Shown piece by piece: positions 1-13,187 of a stretch of DNA of 64,000 nt; position 1 is the stretch's first letter, and every line of letters begins with the position of its first letter. Below the pieces are notes generated by a model that was not told the DNA's origin, did no database searches, and saw only the letters and a list, made by a program, of their open reading frames with translations. The translations under genes were made by a program, and so were the position numbers. Source of the DNA: Manis javanica (taxonomy: Eukaryota; Chordata; Mammalia; Pholidota; Manidae); contig NC_133165.1 of assembly GCF_040802235.1 (NCBI RefSeq), positions 45,707,629 through 45,771,628 on the forward strand, read 5' to 3'.

Positions 1-150
1 CCATTTCATATAGATGGAATCATACAATAATGTGGCCTTTTGTGTCTAACTTCTTCCACTTAACATAATGTTTTTAAGGTTCATCCATGTTGTAGAATGC
101 AGGAGTACTTAAGTCCTTTTTATGGCTGACTCTGGTAGACTTTTGATAAA
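1..150 (-). repeat. Old L1 fragment, ORF2 C-terminal region
   Basis: The stretch resembles the reverse complement of the end of L1 ORF2 and its flank. It holds the typical phrases for a host-diverged L1 (ATCATACAATA, TTCATCCATGTTGTAG, CCTTTTTATGGCTGA), which also occur in altered form in the younger L1s near 3.1 and 5.5 kb. The fragment is cut off by the window edge and is non-coding. Confidence 0.6.
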
Positions 151-2220
151 TCAGATACCTGGGCACCTTTAGGACAATCTTTAAGCCAGTGGTTTTCACT
201 ACCCATGCACAGTGAAGCATCGCCACACCTAAGAGGCAGCCACAGCAGAAGTGGGCTAAGTGATGTCACCCCTGGCTTTTGTCTAGTCCACATATTGGGC
301 TTTTGCAGAAGATTTTGTTTAAAGAAATATTTTCTTTCTTTAAAAAATGAAGTTTTAAAATTGCCAAATTGAACTATTCACACATTTATAAACATTCCCT
401 GGTAAGTGCCAGGAATATCCTCTAGCCAAATGGTTTTATTGGTACTATAATAAAGGTGTGTTTTGTAGAAAACTAAAGTTGCCCAAAGAAGGGGCAACTT
501 TCTCTGGAGATGTCAAGGAAGATTTTGTGAAGGAAGGTGTGTACATATATGTGTGAATGTGTGTGTATGTGGGGAGCAGTACTGGGCTCAGTGCCCAGCT
601 TATGCAGAAATATGAAGATATGAAAATTACAAGTTGTTCAGTATAAAAAATGCAAAGTACAATTGGGCAAAAGATGAAGCCTCATGGAAAGGCAGGCACC
701 ATGAATGTTCTGCTAAACTATTTAAACTTTATCTTAGAGGCTACAGGAAGCCACTGAACCAAAATCTTGCCCAGGAGATTGATAAGATTTATGAGAAAAT
801 CATTTTTCTGACATAAGTGGGGAAAATGGAGTGAAGGTACAGCAGGACAAGATAAGAAAATAGTTAAGAAACTAAGTCTAGATCAGAAATGATGAATGTC
901 TGTATAAAGGCAATAACATGAGGAAGAGAGCAAAGGGAAGAATTTGAGAGATTTCAAGGGGAAGGTAGACTCAGAAGAACTTGATAACTGAAATGCGTGG
1001 GGTAGTAAAGGAAGGGAGTCTAGAAGTATTATCATGTCTGTAGCATGGGCAACTAGGAAGAGAGGATTATCTCTGAGTTGGGGACTTCACAAGGAAACAT
1101 TAACTAGTTTTTGGACCCGAGGAATTTTGTGTTGTATTTGTGGTATATCCTGGTTGAGATACAACATTTGGCAGAGGGATATTTGGGAATAAAGCTTTGA
1201 TGTAGGTTTGAGGTAAGGCTTAGATCCAGGACTCAGCAGCACATAGACAATGAAGTTGAAGTGATGGGCATAGACATCACCCAGGAAAACTATGGCTATA
1301 TTGGGTAATACTAACTTTTGATGGTTGCTCCAAAGAAGAGGAATCAGTTAAAGAAATAGAAAAAGCAATCATCTGGGAAGTAAAGGGGATCAGGAGGGAT
1401 ACACTCAAAGGAAAGACAGAAATTTAAGTCAATAAAAGGATGGCTTCAGTTTCCTTGACTTTGGCAATCAGAAGGTCATTAATTACTTTGACAAAGTTTC
1501 AGTAGATTTTGGGAAAGCTGGAGCCGGGATCCAACTGATTGAGGAATGAATGGAAAGTGAGGAAATACAGGCAGCAAGAGTTGATATTTCAAGATGTTTG
1601 ATAGCCAGAAAATAAGCTAGTAAATCATAGTTATGGAAGAATGAATGTAAGGAAGGAGGGTTTTGTTTTTCTTTTTCTAGACAAGAGAAATATGAACATG
1701 TTTTTATGATGAAAAGAAGGAGTAGAGGAAGAAGGTGAGATTCAGGAAAGAAGAGATAATTGATGGAAGAAGGTCTGAGAAGAGTATGGGGAGGACTTTT
1801 TTCAGAGTAGGAAACTTTAAGAAAGAAAGGAAGAAAATAAAGATGAGTGAAGGTATAGGTTAGTTTGTATGGAAAGTAGGGAGGGAATTAATACCTAACC
1901 TTTACTTGTTCAGTTACATGAGTAAAGAAAGTTACTTGCTGTATCAGTCAGAGTCTACCACAGAAAGAACCAGTAGGAGATATACATACACACAGAAAGA
2001 TTTATTGAAAAGAATTGGCTATGCAACCATGGAAGCTACTGAGACAAATCTGAAATCTGTAGGGCAGGTTGGCAGCCTGGAAACCCTAGGCAGAAGGGGG
2101 TGCTGCAGTCAATAGGTGGAATTTCTTCCTCAGGGAAACATGTTTTGGTCTTTTTTCCCTTCTGCAAATTAATTTATTAGGTAATTGAAATTTATACTTT
2201 TAGTAACTTCATTTTCTTTT
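151..2220. other. Intergenic stretch, no gene seen
   Basis: No convincing exon or long open frame is present; the short open frames at 634-816 and 1906-2115 look like chance. The stretch from about 840 to 1900 is purine-rich (many GGAAG/AGAAG). The part at 1440-1610 reads like an ancient interspersed repeat, and a related phrase recurs in KIF22 intron 1 near 37.0-37.1 kb. I cannot name that family. Confidence 0.5.
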
Positions 2221-2221
2221 C

Positions 2222-2605
2222 TAAAATATTTCTTCCAGTTTTAGTGACATATAGGCAACAAAGTTGTAAGGTATTTAAAATGTACAATGTGGTGATTTGA
2301 TATATGTATACATTGCAAAAGAATTTCCACAGTCAAGTTTAACACATCCACCATCTCACATAGTTAAATAAAAAACAATTTTTTTTTTTGGTGAAAATGC
2401 TTAAGATCTACTCTCTTAGCAAATTTCATTTATGCAATTCAGTACTATCAACAACAGTCATCATGCTATGCATTAGATCCTCAGAACTTAACTTCTAGCC
2501 AAAAGTCTGTATCAAAATCTGTCCATTTCCCATACCTTCTAGCTCATGTCAATCACCATTCTACTGTTTCCTTTAATGAGTTCAACCTTTAATTTTCGAT
2601 TCCAC
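2222..2605 (-). repeat. Old L1M-type LINE fragment
   Basis: The text around 2275-2500 (GTACAATGTGGTGATTTGAT, CACATCCACCATCTCACATAG, AGATCTACTCTCTTAGCAAA) matches, from memory, the reverse complement of 3' regions of ancient mammalian L1M elements. It is highly diverged and non-coding. Confidence 0.6.
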
Positions 2606-2746
2606 TTACCAATGATACCATGAAGTATTGGTTTTGTTCTTCAAACCTTTCAACTGAATGGATGAGGCCTACCCAAATTATCCAGGATAATGTTGTTTAC
2701 TAAAGTCAAATGATTGTAATTGGAATTACATCTACAAAGTATTTTT

Positions 2747-5054
2747 TAAAAAATTTTATTAAGGTATTATTGATACACACTCTTATGAAGGTTACACATG
2801 AAAAAATAATGTGTGTGTTCCATCAGTGCAGTAAGATGCCACAGATTCACTGTTTGCCTTCTCTCTGCTACACTGTTTTCCCTGTGATTCCCCACACCAT
2901 GTGTACTAAACATAATACCCCTCAATCCCCATCTCCTTCCCTCCCCACCCGCCCTTCCACAACCCTCCCCTTTGGTAACCACTAGTCCCTTCTTGGAGTC
3001 TGTGAGTCTGCTGCTATTTTGTTCCTTCAGTCTTGCTTCGTTGTTATGCTCCACAAATGAGGGAAATCATTTAGCACTTTTCTTTCTCTGTCTGGCTTAT
3101 TTTACTAAGCTTAATATCCTCCAGCTCCATACATGTTGTTGCAAATGGTAGGATTTGTTTCTCTCTTATGGCTGAATAGTATTCCATTGTGTATATGTAC
3201 CACCTCTTCTTTATCCATTCATCTACTGATGGACACTTAGGTTGCTTCCATATCTTGGCTATTGTAAAAAATGCTGCGATAAACACAGGGGTGCACATGT
3301 CTTTTTGAATCTGAGAAGTTGTATTCTTTGGGTAAATTCCAAGGAGTGGGATTCCTGGGTCAAATGGCATTTCTATTTTTAGTGTTCTGAGGAACCTCCA
3401 TATTGCTTTCCACAAAGGTCGAACTAGCTTACATTCCCACCAGCAGTGTAGGAGGGTTCCCCTTTCTCTGCATCCTCACCAGCATTTGTTGTTCTTAGTC
3501 TTTTCGATGCTGGCCATCCTTAGGGTTGTGAGGTGATATCTCATTGTGGTTTTAATTTGTATTTTCCTGATGATTAGTGATGTGGAGCATCTTTTCATGT
3601 GTCTGTTGGCCATCTGAATTTCTTCTTTGGAGAATTGTCTCTTCATATCCTCTGCCCATTTGTTAATTGGCTTATTTGCTTTTGGGTGTTGAGGCATGTA
3701 AGTTCTTTATGTATTATGGATGTTAACCCCTTGTCAGATATGTCATTTACAAATATATTCTCCCATAATGTAGGATGCCATTTTGTTCTGTTAATGGTTT
3801 CCTTTGCCACACAGAAACTTTTTAGTTTGATGGAGTCCCATGAGTTCATTTTTGCTTTTGTTTCCCTTTCTTGAGGAGATGAGTTCAGGAAGAAGTTGAT
3901 CATGCTTATATTCAGGATATTTTTGTCTATGTTGTATTCTGTGAGCTTTATGGTTTCATGAGTTACATTTAGGTCTTTGGTCCATTTCGAGTTTACTTTT
4001 GTGTATGGGGTTAAACAATAATCCACTTCCATTCTCTTGCATGTAGCTGTCCAGTTTTGCCAACACCAGCTGTTGAAGAGGCTGTCATTTCCCCATTGTA
4101 TGTACATGGCTCCTTTATCATATATTAATTGACCGCATATGGTTGGGTTTATATCAGGGCTCTCTAGTCTGTTCCATTGATCTATGGGTCTGTTCTTGTG
4201 CCAGTACCAAATTGTCTTGATTACTGTGGTTTTGTAGTAGAGCTTGAAGTTGGGAAGGGAGATACCCCCTGCTTTATTCTTCCTTCTCAAGATTGCTCTG
4301 GCTATTTTGGGTCTTTTGTTGTTCCATATGAATTTTAGAATGACTTTCCCTAGTTTGTTGAAGAATGTTGTTGGTATTTTTATAGGGATTGCATTAAATC
4401 TGTAGATTGCTTTAGGCAGAATGGCCATTTTGACAATATTAATTTTCCTATTCATGAGCATGGGATGTGTTCCGATTTACTGGTATATGTCTCTCATGAG
4501 TGTCTTGTAGTTTACAGAGAATAGGCCTTTCACTTCCTTGGTTAGGTTTATTCCTAGGTATTTTATTCTTTTTGATGCAATTGTGAATGGAATTGTTTAC
4601 CTGATTTCTCTCTCTGCTAGTTCATTGTTAGTGTATAGGAATGCCAGATTTCTGCATATTAATTTTGTATCCTGCAACTTTGCTGAATTCAGATATTAGA
4701 TCTAGTAGTTTTGGAGTGGATTCTTTAGGGTTTTTTATGTACAATACCATGTCACTTGCAAGCAGGAACAGTTTAAGTTCTTCCTTGCCAATTTGGATGC
4801 CTTTTATTTCTTTGTGTGTCTGATTGCTGCAGCAAGGACCTCCAGGACTATGTTGAATAGAAGTTGGGAAAGTGGGCATCCTTGTCTTATTCCCGATCTT
4901 AAATGAAAAGCTTTCAGCTTCTTGCTGTTGAGTATAATGTTGGCTGTTGGTTTGTCATATATGGCCTTTATTATGTTGAGGTACTTGTTCTCTATACTGA
5001 TTTTGTTGAGAGTTTTTATCAGGAATGGATGTTGAATTTTGTTGAATGCTTTTT
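2747..5054 (-). mobile_element. L1 element A, 3' half (interrupted)
   Basis: This is the 3' part of an antisense L1. The A/T-rich tail and 3' UTR lie at 2747-3070 and the C-terminal part of ORF2 at 3071-5054. The left target-site duplication is TCTACAAAGTATTTTT at 2731-2746. A near copy, TCTACAATGTATTTTT, ends the element on the right at 14914-14929. The body stops abruptly at 5054, where element B is inserted, and resumes at 10969. The joined element would be about 6.25 kb, a normal full L1 length. Confidence 0.85.
3071..5054 (-). pseudogene. L1-A ORF2 C-terminal fragment (RT to Cys-rich end)
   Basis: Minus-strand frames at 3071-3415, 3476-3697, 3643-4461 and 4628-4879 together resemble L1 ORF2 from the end of the reverse transcriptase through the C-terminal domain. 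Landmarks are the WNNKRPKIA and [10 protein letters not shown] phrases, the HKELTCLN segment and the WKQPKCPS end. The frames are separated by frameshifts and stops. The site equivalent to the catalytic FADD of L1 RT reads LASD, so the enzyme would be dead even without the interruption. The N-terminal half of the same ORF lies at 10969-12790, beyond element B. Confidence 0.85.
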
Positions 5055-5065
5055 TTTCTGCTCTA

Positions 5066-5069
5066 ATTT

Positions 5070-5100
<31 letters not shown>
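5066..5100. repeat. (TTTA)n microsatellite, L1-B tail
   Basis: About seven TTTA units form the tail of L1 element B, seen in reverse complement as (TAAA)n. Such patterned tails commonly grow from L1 poly(A). The length is likely polymorphic. Confidence 0.85.
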
Positions 5101-5829
5101 ATTCATTTTGTTATCATTAATCTACAATTACATGAAGAACATTATGTTTACTAGACTCCCCCTTCACAAAGACCCCCCACAAACCCCATTATAGTCACTG
5201 TCCATCAGTGTAGTAAGATGCTGTAAAATCACTGCATGTCTTCTCTGTGTTGGACAGCCCACTCTATGTCCCCTCAAATTATACATGCTAATCGTAAGGC
5301 CCCCTTTATTTTCCCTGCCCTTATCCCTCCCTTCCCACACACCCTCCCCAGTCCCTTTTCCTTTGGTAACTGTTAGTCCATTCTTGGGTTCTGTGATTCT
5401 GCTGCTGTTTTATCCCTTCAGTTTTTCTCTGTTCTTATACACCACATATTAGTGAAATCATTTGGTACTTGTCTTTCTCCACCTGGCTTATTTCACTGAG
5501 CATAATACCCTCTACCTCCATCCATGTTGTTGCAAATGGTTGGATTTGTCTTTTTCTTATGGCTGAATAATATTCCATTGTGCATATGTATCACATCTTT
5601 TTATCCATTCATCTACTGATGGACACTTAGGTTGCTTCCATTTCTTGGCTATTGTAAATAGTGCTGCAATAAACATATGGGTGCATCTGTCTTTTTCAAA
5701 CTGGGCTGCTGCACTCTTAGGGAAAATTCCTAGAAGAGGAATTCCTGGGTCAAATGGTATTTCTATTTTGAGCTTTTTTGAGGAATCTCCATACTGCCTT
5801 CCACAATGGTTGAACTAATTTACATTCCC

Positions 5830-8800
5830 ACCAGCAGTGTACAAGGGTTCCCCTTTCTCCACATCCTCGCCAACATTTGTTGTTTGTCTTTTGGATGGTG
5901 GCAATCCTTAACTGGTGTGAGGTGATACCTCATTGTGGTTTTAATTTGCATTTCTCTGATGACTAGTGATGTGGAGTATCTTTTCATGTGTCTGTTGGCC
6001 ATCTGAATTTCTTCTTTGGAGAACTGTCTGTTCAGCTCCTCTGCCCATTTTTTAGTTGGATTATTTGCTTTTTTGTTTGTTGAGGTGCATGAGCTCTTTA
6101 TATATTTTGGATGTCAACCCTTTATCAGATCTCTCATTTATAAATATATTCTCCCATACTGTAGGGTACCTTTTTGTTCTATTGATGGTGTCGTTTGCTG
6201 TACAGAAGCTTTTCAGCTTGATATAGTCCCAGTTGTTCATTTTTGCTTTTGATTCCCTTGCCCAGGGAGATATGTTCATGAAGAAGTTGCTCATGTTTAT
6301 GTCTAAGAGATTTTTGCCTATGTTTTTTTCTAAGACTTTTATGGTTTTTCATGACTTACATTCAGGTCTTTGATCCATTTCAAATTTACTTTTGTGTATG
6401 GGGTTAGACAGTGATCCAGTTTCATTCTCTTACATGTAGCTGTCCAGTTTTGCCAGCACCATCTGTTGAAGAGCCTGTCATTTCCCCATTGTATGCCCAT
6501 AGCTCCTTCATCATATATTAATTGACCATGTATCTTTGGCTGAATGTCTGGAGTCTCTATTCTATTCCACTAGTCTGTGGCCCAGTTCCTGAGCCAGTAC
6601 CAAACTGTCTTGATTACTGTGGCTTTGTAGTAGAGCTTGAAGTTGGGGAGCAAGATTCCCCCCTCCCCAGTTTATTATTCCTTCTCAGGATTGCTTTGGG
6701 TATTTGGGGTCTTGCTCTTTCTATATGAATTTTAAAACTATTTGTTCCAGTTCATTGAAGAATGCTGTTGGTAATTTGATAGGGATTGCATCGAATCTAT
6801 ATATTGCTTTGGACAGGATGGCCATTATGACAATATGAATTCTTCCTAGCCAAGAGCATGGGATGAGTTTTCATTTTAGTGTCCTCTTTAATTTCTCTTA
6901 AGAGTGTCTTATAGTTTTCAGGGTATAGGTTTTTCACTTCCTTGGTTAGGTTTATTCCTAAGTTTTTTATTCTTTTTGATGCAATTGTGAATGGAATTGT
7001 TTTCCTGATTTCTCTTTCTATTAGTTCATTGTTAGTGTATAGGAAAGCCACAGATTTCTGTGTGTTAATTTTGTATCCTGCAACTTTGTTGAATTCCAAT
7101 GTTAGTTCTAGTAGTTTTGGTGTGGAGTCTTTAGGGTTTTTTATGTACAATATCATGTCATCTTCAAATAGTGGCAGTTTAACTTCTTCTTTACCAATCT
7201 GGATTCCTTTTATTTCTTTGTTTTGTAAATTTGCCATGGCTAGGACCTCCAGTACTATGTTGAATAACAGTGGGGAGAGTGGGCATCCCTGTCTTGTCCC
7301 CCATCTCAGAGGAAAAGCTTTCAGCTTCTCACTGTTCAGTATGACCTTGGCTGTAGGTTTATCATATATGGCCTTTATTATGTTGAGGTACTTGCCCTCT
7401 ATAACCACTTTGTTGAGAGTTTTTATCATGAATGGATGCTGAATTTTGTCAAATGCTTTTTCAGCATCTATGGAGATGATCATGTGGTTTTTATCCTTCT
7501 TTTTGTTGATGTGGTGGATGATGTTGATGGATTTTCTAATGTTGTACCATCCTTGCATCCCTGGGATGAATCCCACCTGGTCATGGTGTATGATCCTTTT
7601 GATGTATTTTTGAATTCGGTTTGCTAATATTTTGTTGAGTATTTTTGCATCTACGTTCATCAGGGATATTGGTCTGTAATTTTCTTTTTTGGTGGGGTCT
7701 TTGCCTGGTTTTGGTATTAGGGTGATGTTGGCTTCATAGAATGAGTTTGGGAGTATTCCCTTCTCTTCTATTTTTTGGAAAACTTTAAGGAGAATGGGTG
7801 TTATGTCTTCTCTGTATGTCTGATAAAATTCCGAGGTAAATCCATCTGGCCTGGGGGTTTTGTTCTTGGGTAGTGTTTTGATTACCACTTCAATTTCTTT
7901 GCTGGTAATTGGTTTGTTTAGATTTTGTGTTTCTTCCTTGGGTCAGTCTTGGAAGGTTATACTTTCTAGGAAGTTGTCTATTTCTTCTAGGTTTTCCAGC
8001 TTGTACGCATATAGGTTTTCATAGTATTCTCTAATAATTCTTTGTATTTCTGTGGGGTCCGTCATGATGATTCCTTTCTCGTTTCTGATTCTGTTGATTT
8101 CTGTTAATTCTGTTTTCCTCTTGATAAGTCTGGCTGGAGACTTATCCATTTTGTTTATTTTCTCAAAGATCCAGCTCTTGTTTTCATTGATTTTTTCTAT
8201 TGTTTTATTCTTCTCAATTTTATTTATTTCTTCTCTGATCTTTATTATGTCCCTCTTTCTCCTGACTTTAGGGTTCATTTCTTTTTCTTTTTCCAATTTC
8301 AATAATTGTGACATTAGACTATTCATTTGGGATTGTTCTTTCTTCTTTAAATATGCCTGGATTGCTATGTACTTTCCTCTTAAGACTGCTTTTGCTGCAT
8401 CCCACAGAAGTTGGGGCTTTGTGTTGTTGTCATTTGATTCCATATATTGCTTGATCTCTATTTTAATTTGGTCATTGATCCATTGATTATTACGGAGCAT
8501 GTTGTTATGCCTTTTTGCTTTCTTTGTACAATTTATTTCTACTTTTATACCTAGTATGTGGTCTATTCTGGAGAATGTTCCATGTGCACTTGAGAAGAAT
8601 GCGTATCCTGTTGCTTTTGGGTGTAGAGTTCTATAGATGTCTATTAGGTCCATCTGCTCTAGTGTGTTGTTCAGTGCCTCTGTGTCCTTACTTATTTTCT
8701 GTCTGGTGGATCTGTCCTTTGGAGTGAGTGGTGTGTTGAAGTCTCCTAAAATGAATGCATTGCATTCTATTTCCCCCTTTAGTTCTGTTAGTATTTGTTT

Positions 8801-9199
8801 CACATATGCTGGTGCTCCTGTGTTGGGTGCATATATATTTATAATGGTTATATCCTCTTGTTGGACTGATCCCATTATCATTATGTAATGTCCTTCTTTA
8901 TCTCTTGTGACTTTCTTTGTTTTGAAGTCTATTTTGTCTGATATTAGTACTGCAACACCTGCTGTTTTCTCCCTGTTGTTTGCATGAAATATCTTTTTCC
9001 ATCCCTTGACTTTTAGTCTGTGCATGTCTTTGGGTTTGAGGTGAGTCTCTTGTAAGCAGCATATAGATGGATCTTGTATTTTTATACATTCAGTGACTCT
9101 ATGGCTTTTGATTTGTGCATTCAGTCCATTTACATTGAGGGTGATTATTGATAGGTATGTACTTATTGCCATTTCAGACTTTAGATTAGTGCTTACCAA
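5830..9199 (-). pseudogene. L1-B ORF2 (endonuclease-reverse transcriptase), broken
   Basis: The N-terminal open frame at 7943-9199 (418 aa) holds the apurinic-type endonuclease: LNVNGLNA, LQETHLK, ILGDFN, RIDHILG. After RIDHILG the reading jumps in frame to KVEINC, so about 24 residues present in element A, including the SDH catalytic signature, are missing. The frame at 6797-7888 (363 aa) holds the reverse transcriptase: [32 protein letters not shown]. The active site reads FEDD instead of FADD. Further 3', stops and shifts break the C-terminal part near 5820-6294. In an intact L1 this protein nicks DNA and copies L1 RNA at the nick. Confidence 0.9.
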
Positions 9200-9482
9200 A
9201 GGTTCCAGGTTACTTTCCTTACTATCTAAGTGTCTAACTTAAGTTACTTTGTATGCTGTTACAAACACAATCTAAAGGTTCTTTTCTATTTCTCCTCCTT
9301 TTTCTTCCTCCTTCATTGTTTATATATTAGGTATCAAATTCTATACCTTTTGTCTATCCCTTGATTGACTTTGAGGATAGTTAATTTAATTTTTCATTTG
9401 CTTAGTAATTAGCTGTTCTACTTTCTTTACTGTGGTTTTATTACCTCTGGTGATAGCTATTCGACCTTAGGGACACTTCCAT

Positions 9483-10334
9483 CTATAGTAGTCCCTCCAA
9501 AATACACTGTAGAGATGGTTTGTGGGAGGTAAATTCCCTCAGCTTTTGCTTACCTGGAAATTGTTTAATCCCTCCTTCAAATTTAAATGATAATCTTGCC
9601 AGATAAAGTAATCTTGGTTCCATGCCCTTCTGCTTCCTGACATTAAATACATCATGCCACTCCCTTCTGGCCTGTAAGGTTTCTGCTGAGAAGTCTGATG
9701 TTAGCCTGAAGGGCTTTCCTTTGTATGTGATCTTATTTCTCTCTCTGGCTGCTTTTAATAGTCTGTCCTTATCCTTGATCTTTGCCAGTTTTATTACTAT
9801 ATGTCTTGGTATTGTCTTCCTTCGGTCTCTTGTGTTGAGAGATCTGTGGATCTCCATGGCCTGAGAGACTATCTCCTTCCCCAGATTGGGAAAGTTTTCA
9901 GCAACTACCTCTTCAAAGACACTTTATATCCCTTTCTCTTTCTCTTCTTCTTCTGGTATCCCTACAATGCAAATATTTTTCCTTTTGGTTTGGTCACACA
10001 GTTCTCTCAATATTCTTTCATTCTTAGGGATCCTTTTTTCTCTTTGTGCCTCAGCTTCTTTGTATTCCTCTTCTCTAGTTTCTATTTCATTTATCATCTC
10101 CTCCACTGTATCCAACCTACTTTTAATACCCTCCATCGTGCTCTTCAATGATTGGATCTCTGACTTGAATTCTATCCTGAGTTCTTGGATGTCTTTCTGT
10201 ACCTCCATTAGCATGTTGATGATTTTCATTTTGAACTCCCTTTCAGGCAGAGTCATGAGGTCCATATCATTTAAATCTTTCTTGGGAGTTGTATTAAGAA
10301 TTTTCCTCTGGACCAGGTTTCTTTGGCGTTTCAT
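9483..10334 (-). pseudogene. L1-B ORF1 (RNA-binding chaperone), frameshifted
   Basis: The frame at 9924-10334 (136 aa) gives an N-terminal coiled-coil segment rich in E/K/R with heptad spacing, then the start of the RRM around LCDQTKRKNICIVGIPE. The rest of the RRM and the C-terminal domain (PRHIVIKLAKIKDKDRLLKAA, TLQARREWHDVF) follow in another frame at 9483-9857, so at least one frameshift separates the halves. Intact ORF1 proteins form trimers that coat L1 RNA. The gap of about 280 bp to ORF2 is longer than usual and includes poor-quality sequence. Confidence 0.85.
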
Positions 10335-10968
10335 ATTTGTATATGGTGCCCTATAGTGCCCAGATGCTCTATTCTAGAGCTGCTCAGCCCCTGAAGCAAT
10401 ATCGGGGGTCACAGGGCAGCAGTATTGGTGCCTGGGGGGAGGAAAGAGCAGTTCCCCACATCCTGGCTGCTGTGCCTGTCTCCACTGCCTGAACCAGTGG
10501 GCCGAGCACACAGATATAAGCTTTTGTCCCAGAGCAGCCGGATATGGATCCCTGCTTCCCAGAAGTGGCCAGAATCTCAGTCTCCCCAGGAACTCTGCCT
10601 GTTCCAGCTTTCCAACCCCGTAATCAGAAGAGTATGATGAAAGCACCATGAAATGTAGGTTTGTGCTTCCAGAGCAGATCTCCAAGCTAGGTATTCAGCA
10701 GTCCCAAGCCTTCCACTCCCTCCCTGCTCAGTTTCTCTTTCTCCCACCGGTGAGCTGGGGTAGGGGAAGGGCACGGGTCCCGCCAAGCCACCCCTCTGGT
10801 ATGTTACTCTGTTCGGTGAGGTCTGCTCTTTTCTCCAGGTGTATGCAGTCTGGCGCCATCGTCTTTCCTGTTGCTCTCTCAGGATTAGTTGCGCCAGGTA
10901 TATTTTCTAATTGTATCCAGTTTTAGGAGGAAGCCTCTGTCTCTCCTCTCACGCTGACATCTTTCTCT
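10335..10968 (-). promoter_or_regulatory. L1-B 5' UTR / internal promoter region
   Basis: This GC-richer block lies upstream of L1-B ORF1 and ends at the target-site duplication at 10969. A homologous block is found at 13930-14900 in element A; both end with GGAGGAAGCCTCTGTCTC. From family knowledge, the L1 5' UTR carries an internal RNA polymerase II promoter. No activity can be inferred here. Confidence 0.7.
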
Positions 10969-12790
10969 GTTGAATGCTTTTTCAGCATCTATGGAGATGA
11001 TCATGTGGTTTTTGTCCTTCCTTTTGCTGATGTGGTGGATGATGTTGATGGATTTTCGAATGTTGTACCATCCTCGCATCCCTGGAATAAATACTACTTG
11101 ATCATGATGGATGATCTTTTTGATGTATTCTTGAATTTGGTTTGCTAATATTTTGTTGAGTATTTTTGCATCTATGTTCATCAGAGATATTGGTCTATAG
11201 TTTTCTTTTTTTGTGGTGTCTTTGCCTGATTTTGGTGGTAGAGTGATATCGGCCTCATAGAATGAGTTTGGAAGTATTCCCTCTTCTTCTACTCTTTGGA
11301 AAACTTTCAGGCAGATGGGTATTAGGTCATCACTAAATGTTTGATAAAATTCCATGGTGAAGCCATCTGGTCCATGGATTTTGTTCTTAGGTAGGTTTTT
11401 GATTACCAGTTCAATTTTATTCCTGGTAATTGGACTGTTCAGATTTTCTGTTTCTTTCTGGATCAGACTTGGAAGGTTGTGTTTTTCTAGAAAGTTGTCC
11501 ATGTTTTCTAGGTTATCCAGTTTGTTAGCATATAATTTTCATAGTATTCTCTCATAATTCTTTGTATTTCTGTGTTGTCCGTAGTGATTTTTCCTTTCTC
11601 ATTTCTAATTCTGTTTATGTGAGTAGACTCTCTTCTTTTCTTGATAATTCTGGCTAGGGGTTTATCTATTTTGTTTATTTTCTCAAAGAACCAGCTCCTA
11701 CTTTCATTGATTCTTTCTATTGCTTTATTCTTCTCAATTTTATTTATTCATGCTCTAATCTTTATTATGTCCCTGCTTCTACTGACTTTGGGCCTCATTT
11801 GTTCTTCTTTTTCTAGTTTCATTAATTGTGAGTTTAGACTGTTCCTACGGGACTGTTTTTCTTTCCTGAGGTAGGCCTGTATTGCAATATATTCTCCTCT
11901 TAGCAGGGCCTTCACTGCATCCCACAGATTTTGCAGTATTGAATTATTGTTGTCATTTGTCCCCATATATTGCTTGATCTCTGTTTTTATTTGGTCATTG
12001 ATCCATTGGTTATTTAGGAGCATGTTGTGAAGCCTCCATGTATTTGTGGGATTTTTCATTTTCTTTGCATAATTTATTTCTAGTTTCATACCTTTGTGGT
12101 CTGAGAAACTGGTTGGTACAACTTCAATCTTTTTGAATTTACCAAGGCTCTTTTTGTGGCCTAGGATATGATCTATTCTTGAAAATGTTCCATATGCACT
12201 CGAGAAGAATGTGTATTCTGCTGCTTTTGGGTGTAGAGTTCTGTAGCTGTCTGTTAGGTCCATCTGTTCTAATGTGTTGTTCAGTGCCTCTGTCTCCTTA
12301 CTTATTTTCTGTCTGAGTAATCTGTCCTTCAGAGGAGTGGAGTGTTGAAGTCTCCTAGAATGAATGCATTACATTATTTTTCCCCTTTTGATTCTGTTAA
12401 TATTTGTTTCACATATGTGGGTGCTCCTGTGTCAGGCATATAGATATTTATAATGGGTATATCTTCTAGTTGGATTGACCCTTTTATCATTATGTAATGT
12501 ACTTCTTCCTCTCTTGTGACTTTCTGTGTTTTGAAGTCTATTTTGTCTGATACAAGTACTGCAACTGCTGCTTTTTTCTCCCTCTTAGTTGCATGAAATA
12601 TCTTTTTCCATCCCTTCACTTTTAGTCTGTGTATCTCTTTGGGTTTAAAGTGAGTCTCTTGTAGGCAGCATATAGATGGGCCTTGTTTTTTTATCCATTC
12701 AGTGACTCAATGTATTTTGATTGGTGCATTCAGTCCATTTACATTTAGGGTGATTATTGATAGGTATGTACTTATTGCTATTCAGGCTTT
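10969..12790 (-). pseudogene. L1-A ORF2 N-terminal half, broken
   Basis: The frames at 10885-11502 (RT start with NYRPISLMN and DAEKAFN), 11748-12263 (endonuclease C-terminal half with RIDHILG and a complete SDH motif) and 12374-12619 (endonuclease middle) are separated by stops and shifts. The protein is not translatable as a unit. The remaining C-terminal half is at 3071-5054. Confidence 0.85.
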
Positions 12791-13187
12791 AGATTCATGG
12801 TTACCAAAGGTTCAAGGTTAACTTCCTTACTATCTAAGAGTCTAACTTAACTCACTATTACAAACACAATCTAAAGGTTCTTTTTTTTCTCATCCTTTTT
12901 CTCCCTCCTCCATTCTTTATACATTAGGCATCATATTCTGTACTCTTTATCTATCCCTTGATTGACTTTGGGGATAGTTAATTTGATTTTTCATTTGCTT
13001 AGTAATTAGCTGTTCTACTTTCTTTACTGTGGTTTAATTACCTCTGGTGACAGCTATTCAAACTTAGGAACACTTGCATCTATAGCAGTCCCTCCAAAAT
13101 AGACTGTAGAGATGGTTTTTGGGAGGTAAATTCTGTCAGCTTTTGCTTATCTGGAAATTGTTTAATCCCTCCTTCAAATTTAAATGA

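Larger units (their letters stand above)
5055..10968 (-). mobile_element. L1 element B, inserted into element A
   Basis: This is a near full-length antisense L1 of 5914 bp. It has a T-rich and (TTTA)n tail at 5055-5100, a 3' UTR to about 5830, ORF2 to 9199, ORF1 at 9483-10334 and a GC-richer 5' UTR to 10968. It is bounded by a perfect 14-bp target-site duplication, GTTGAATGCTTTTT, at 5041-5054 and 10969-10982. Removing it restores continuity of element A in the ORF2 region. Both ORFs are broken, so it is not mobile by itself. Confidence 0.9.
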
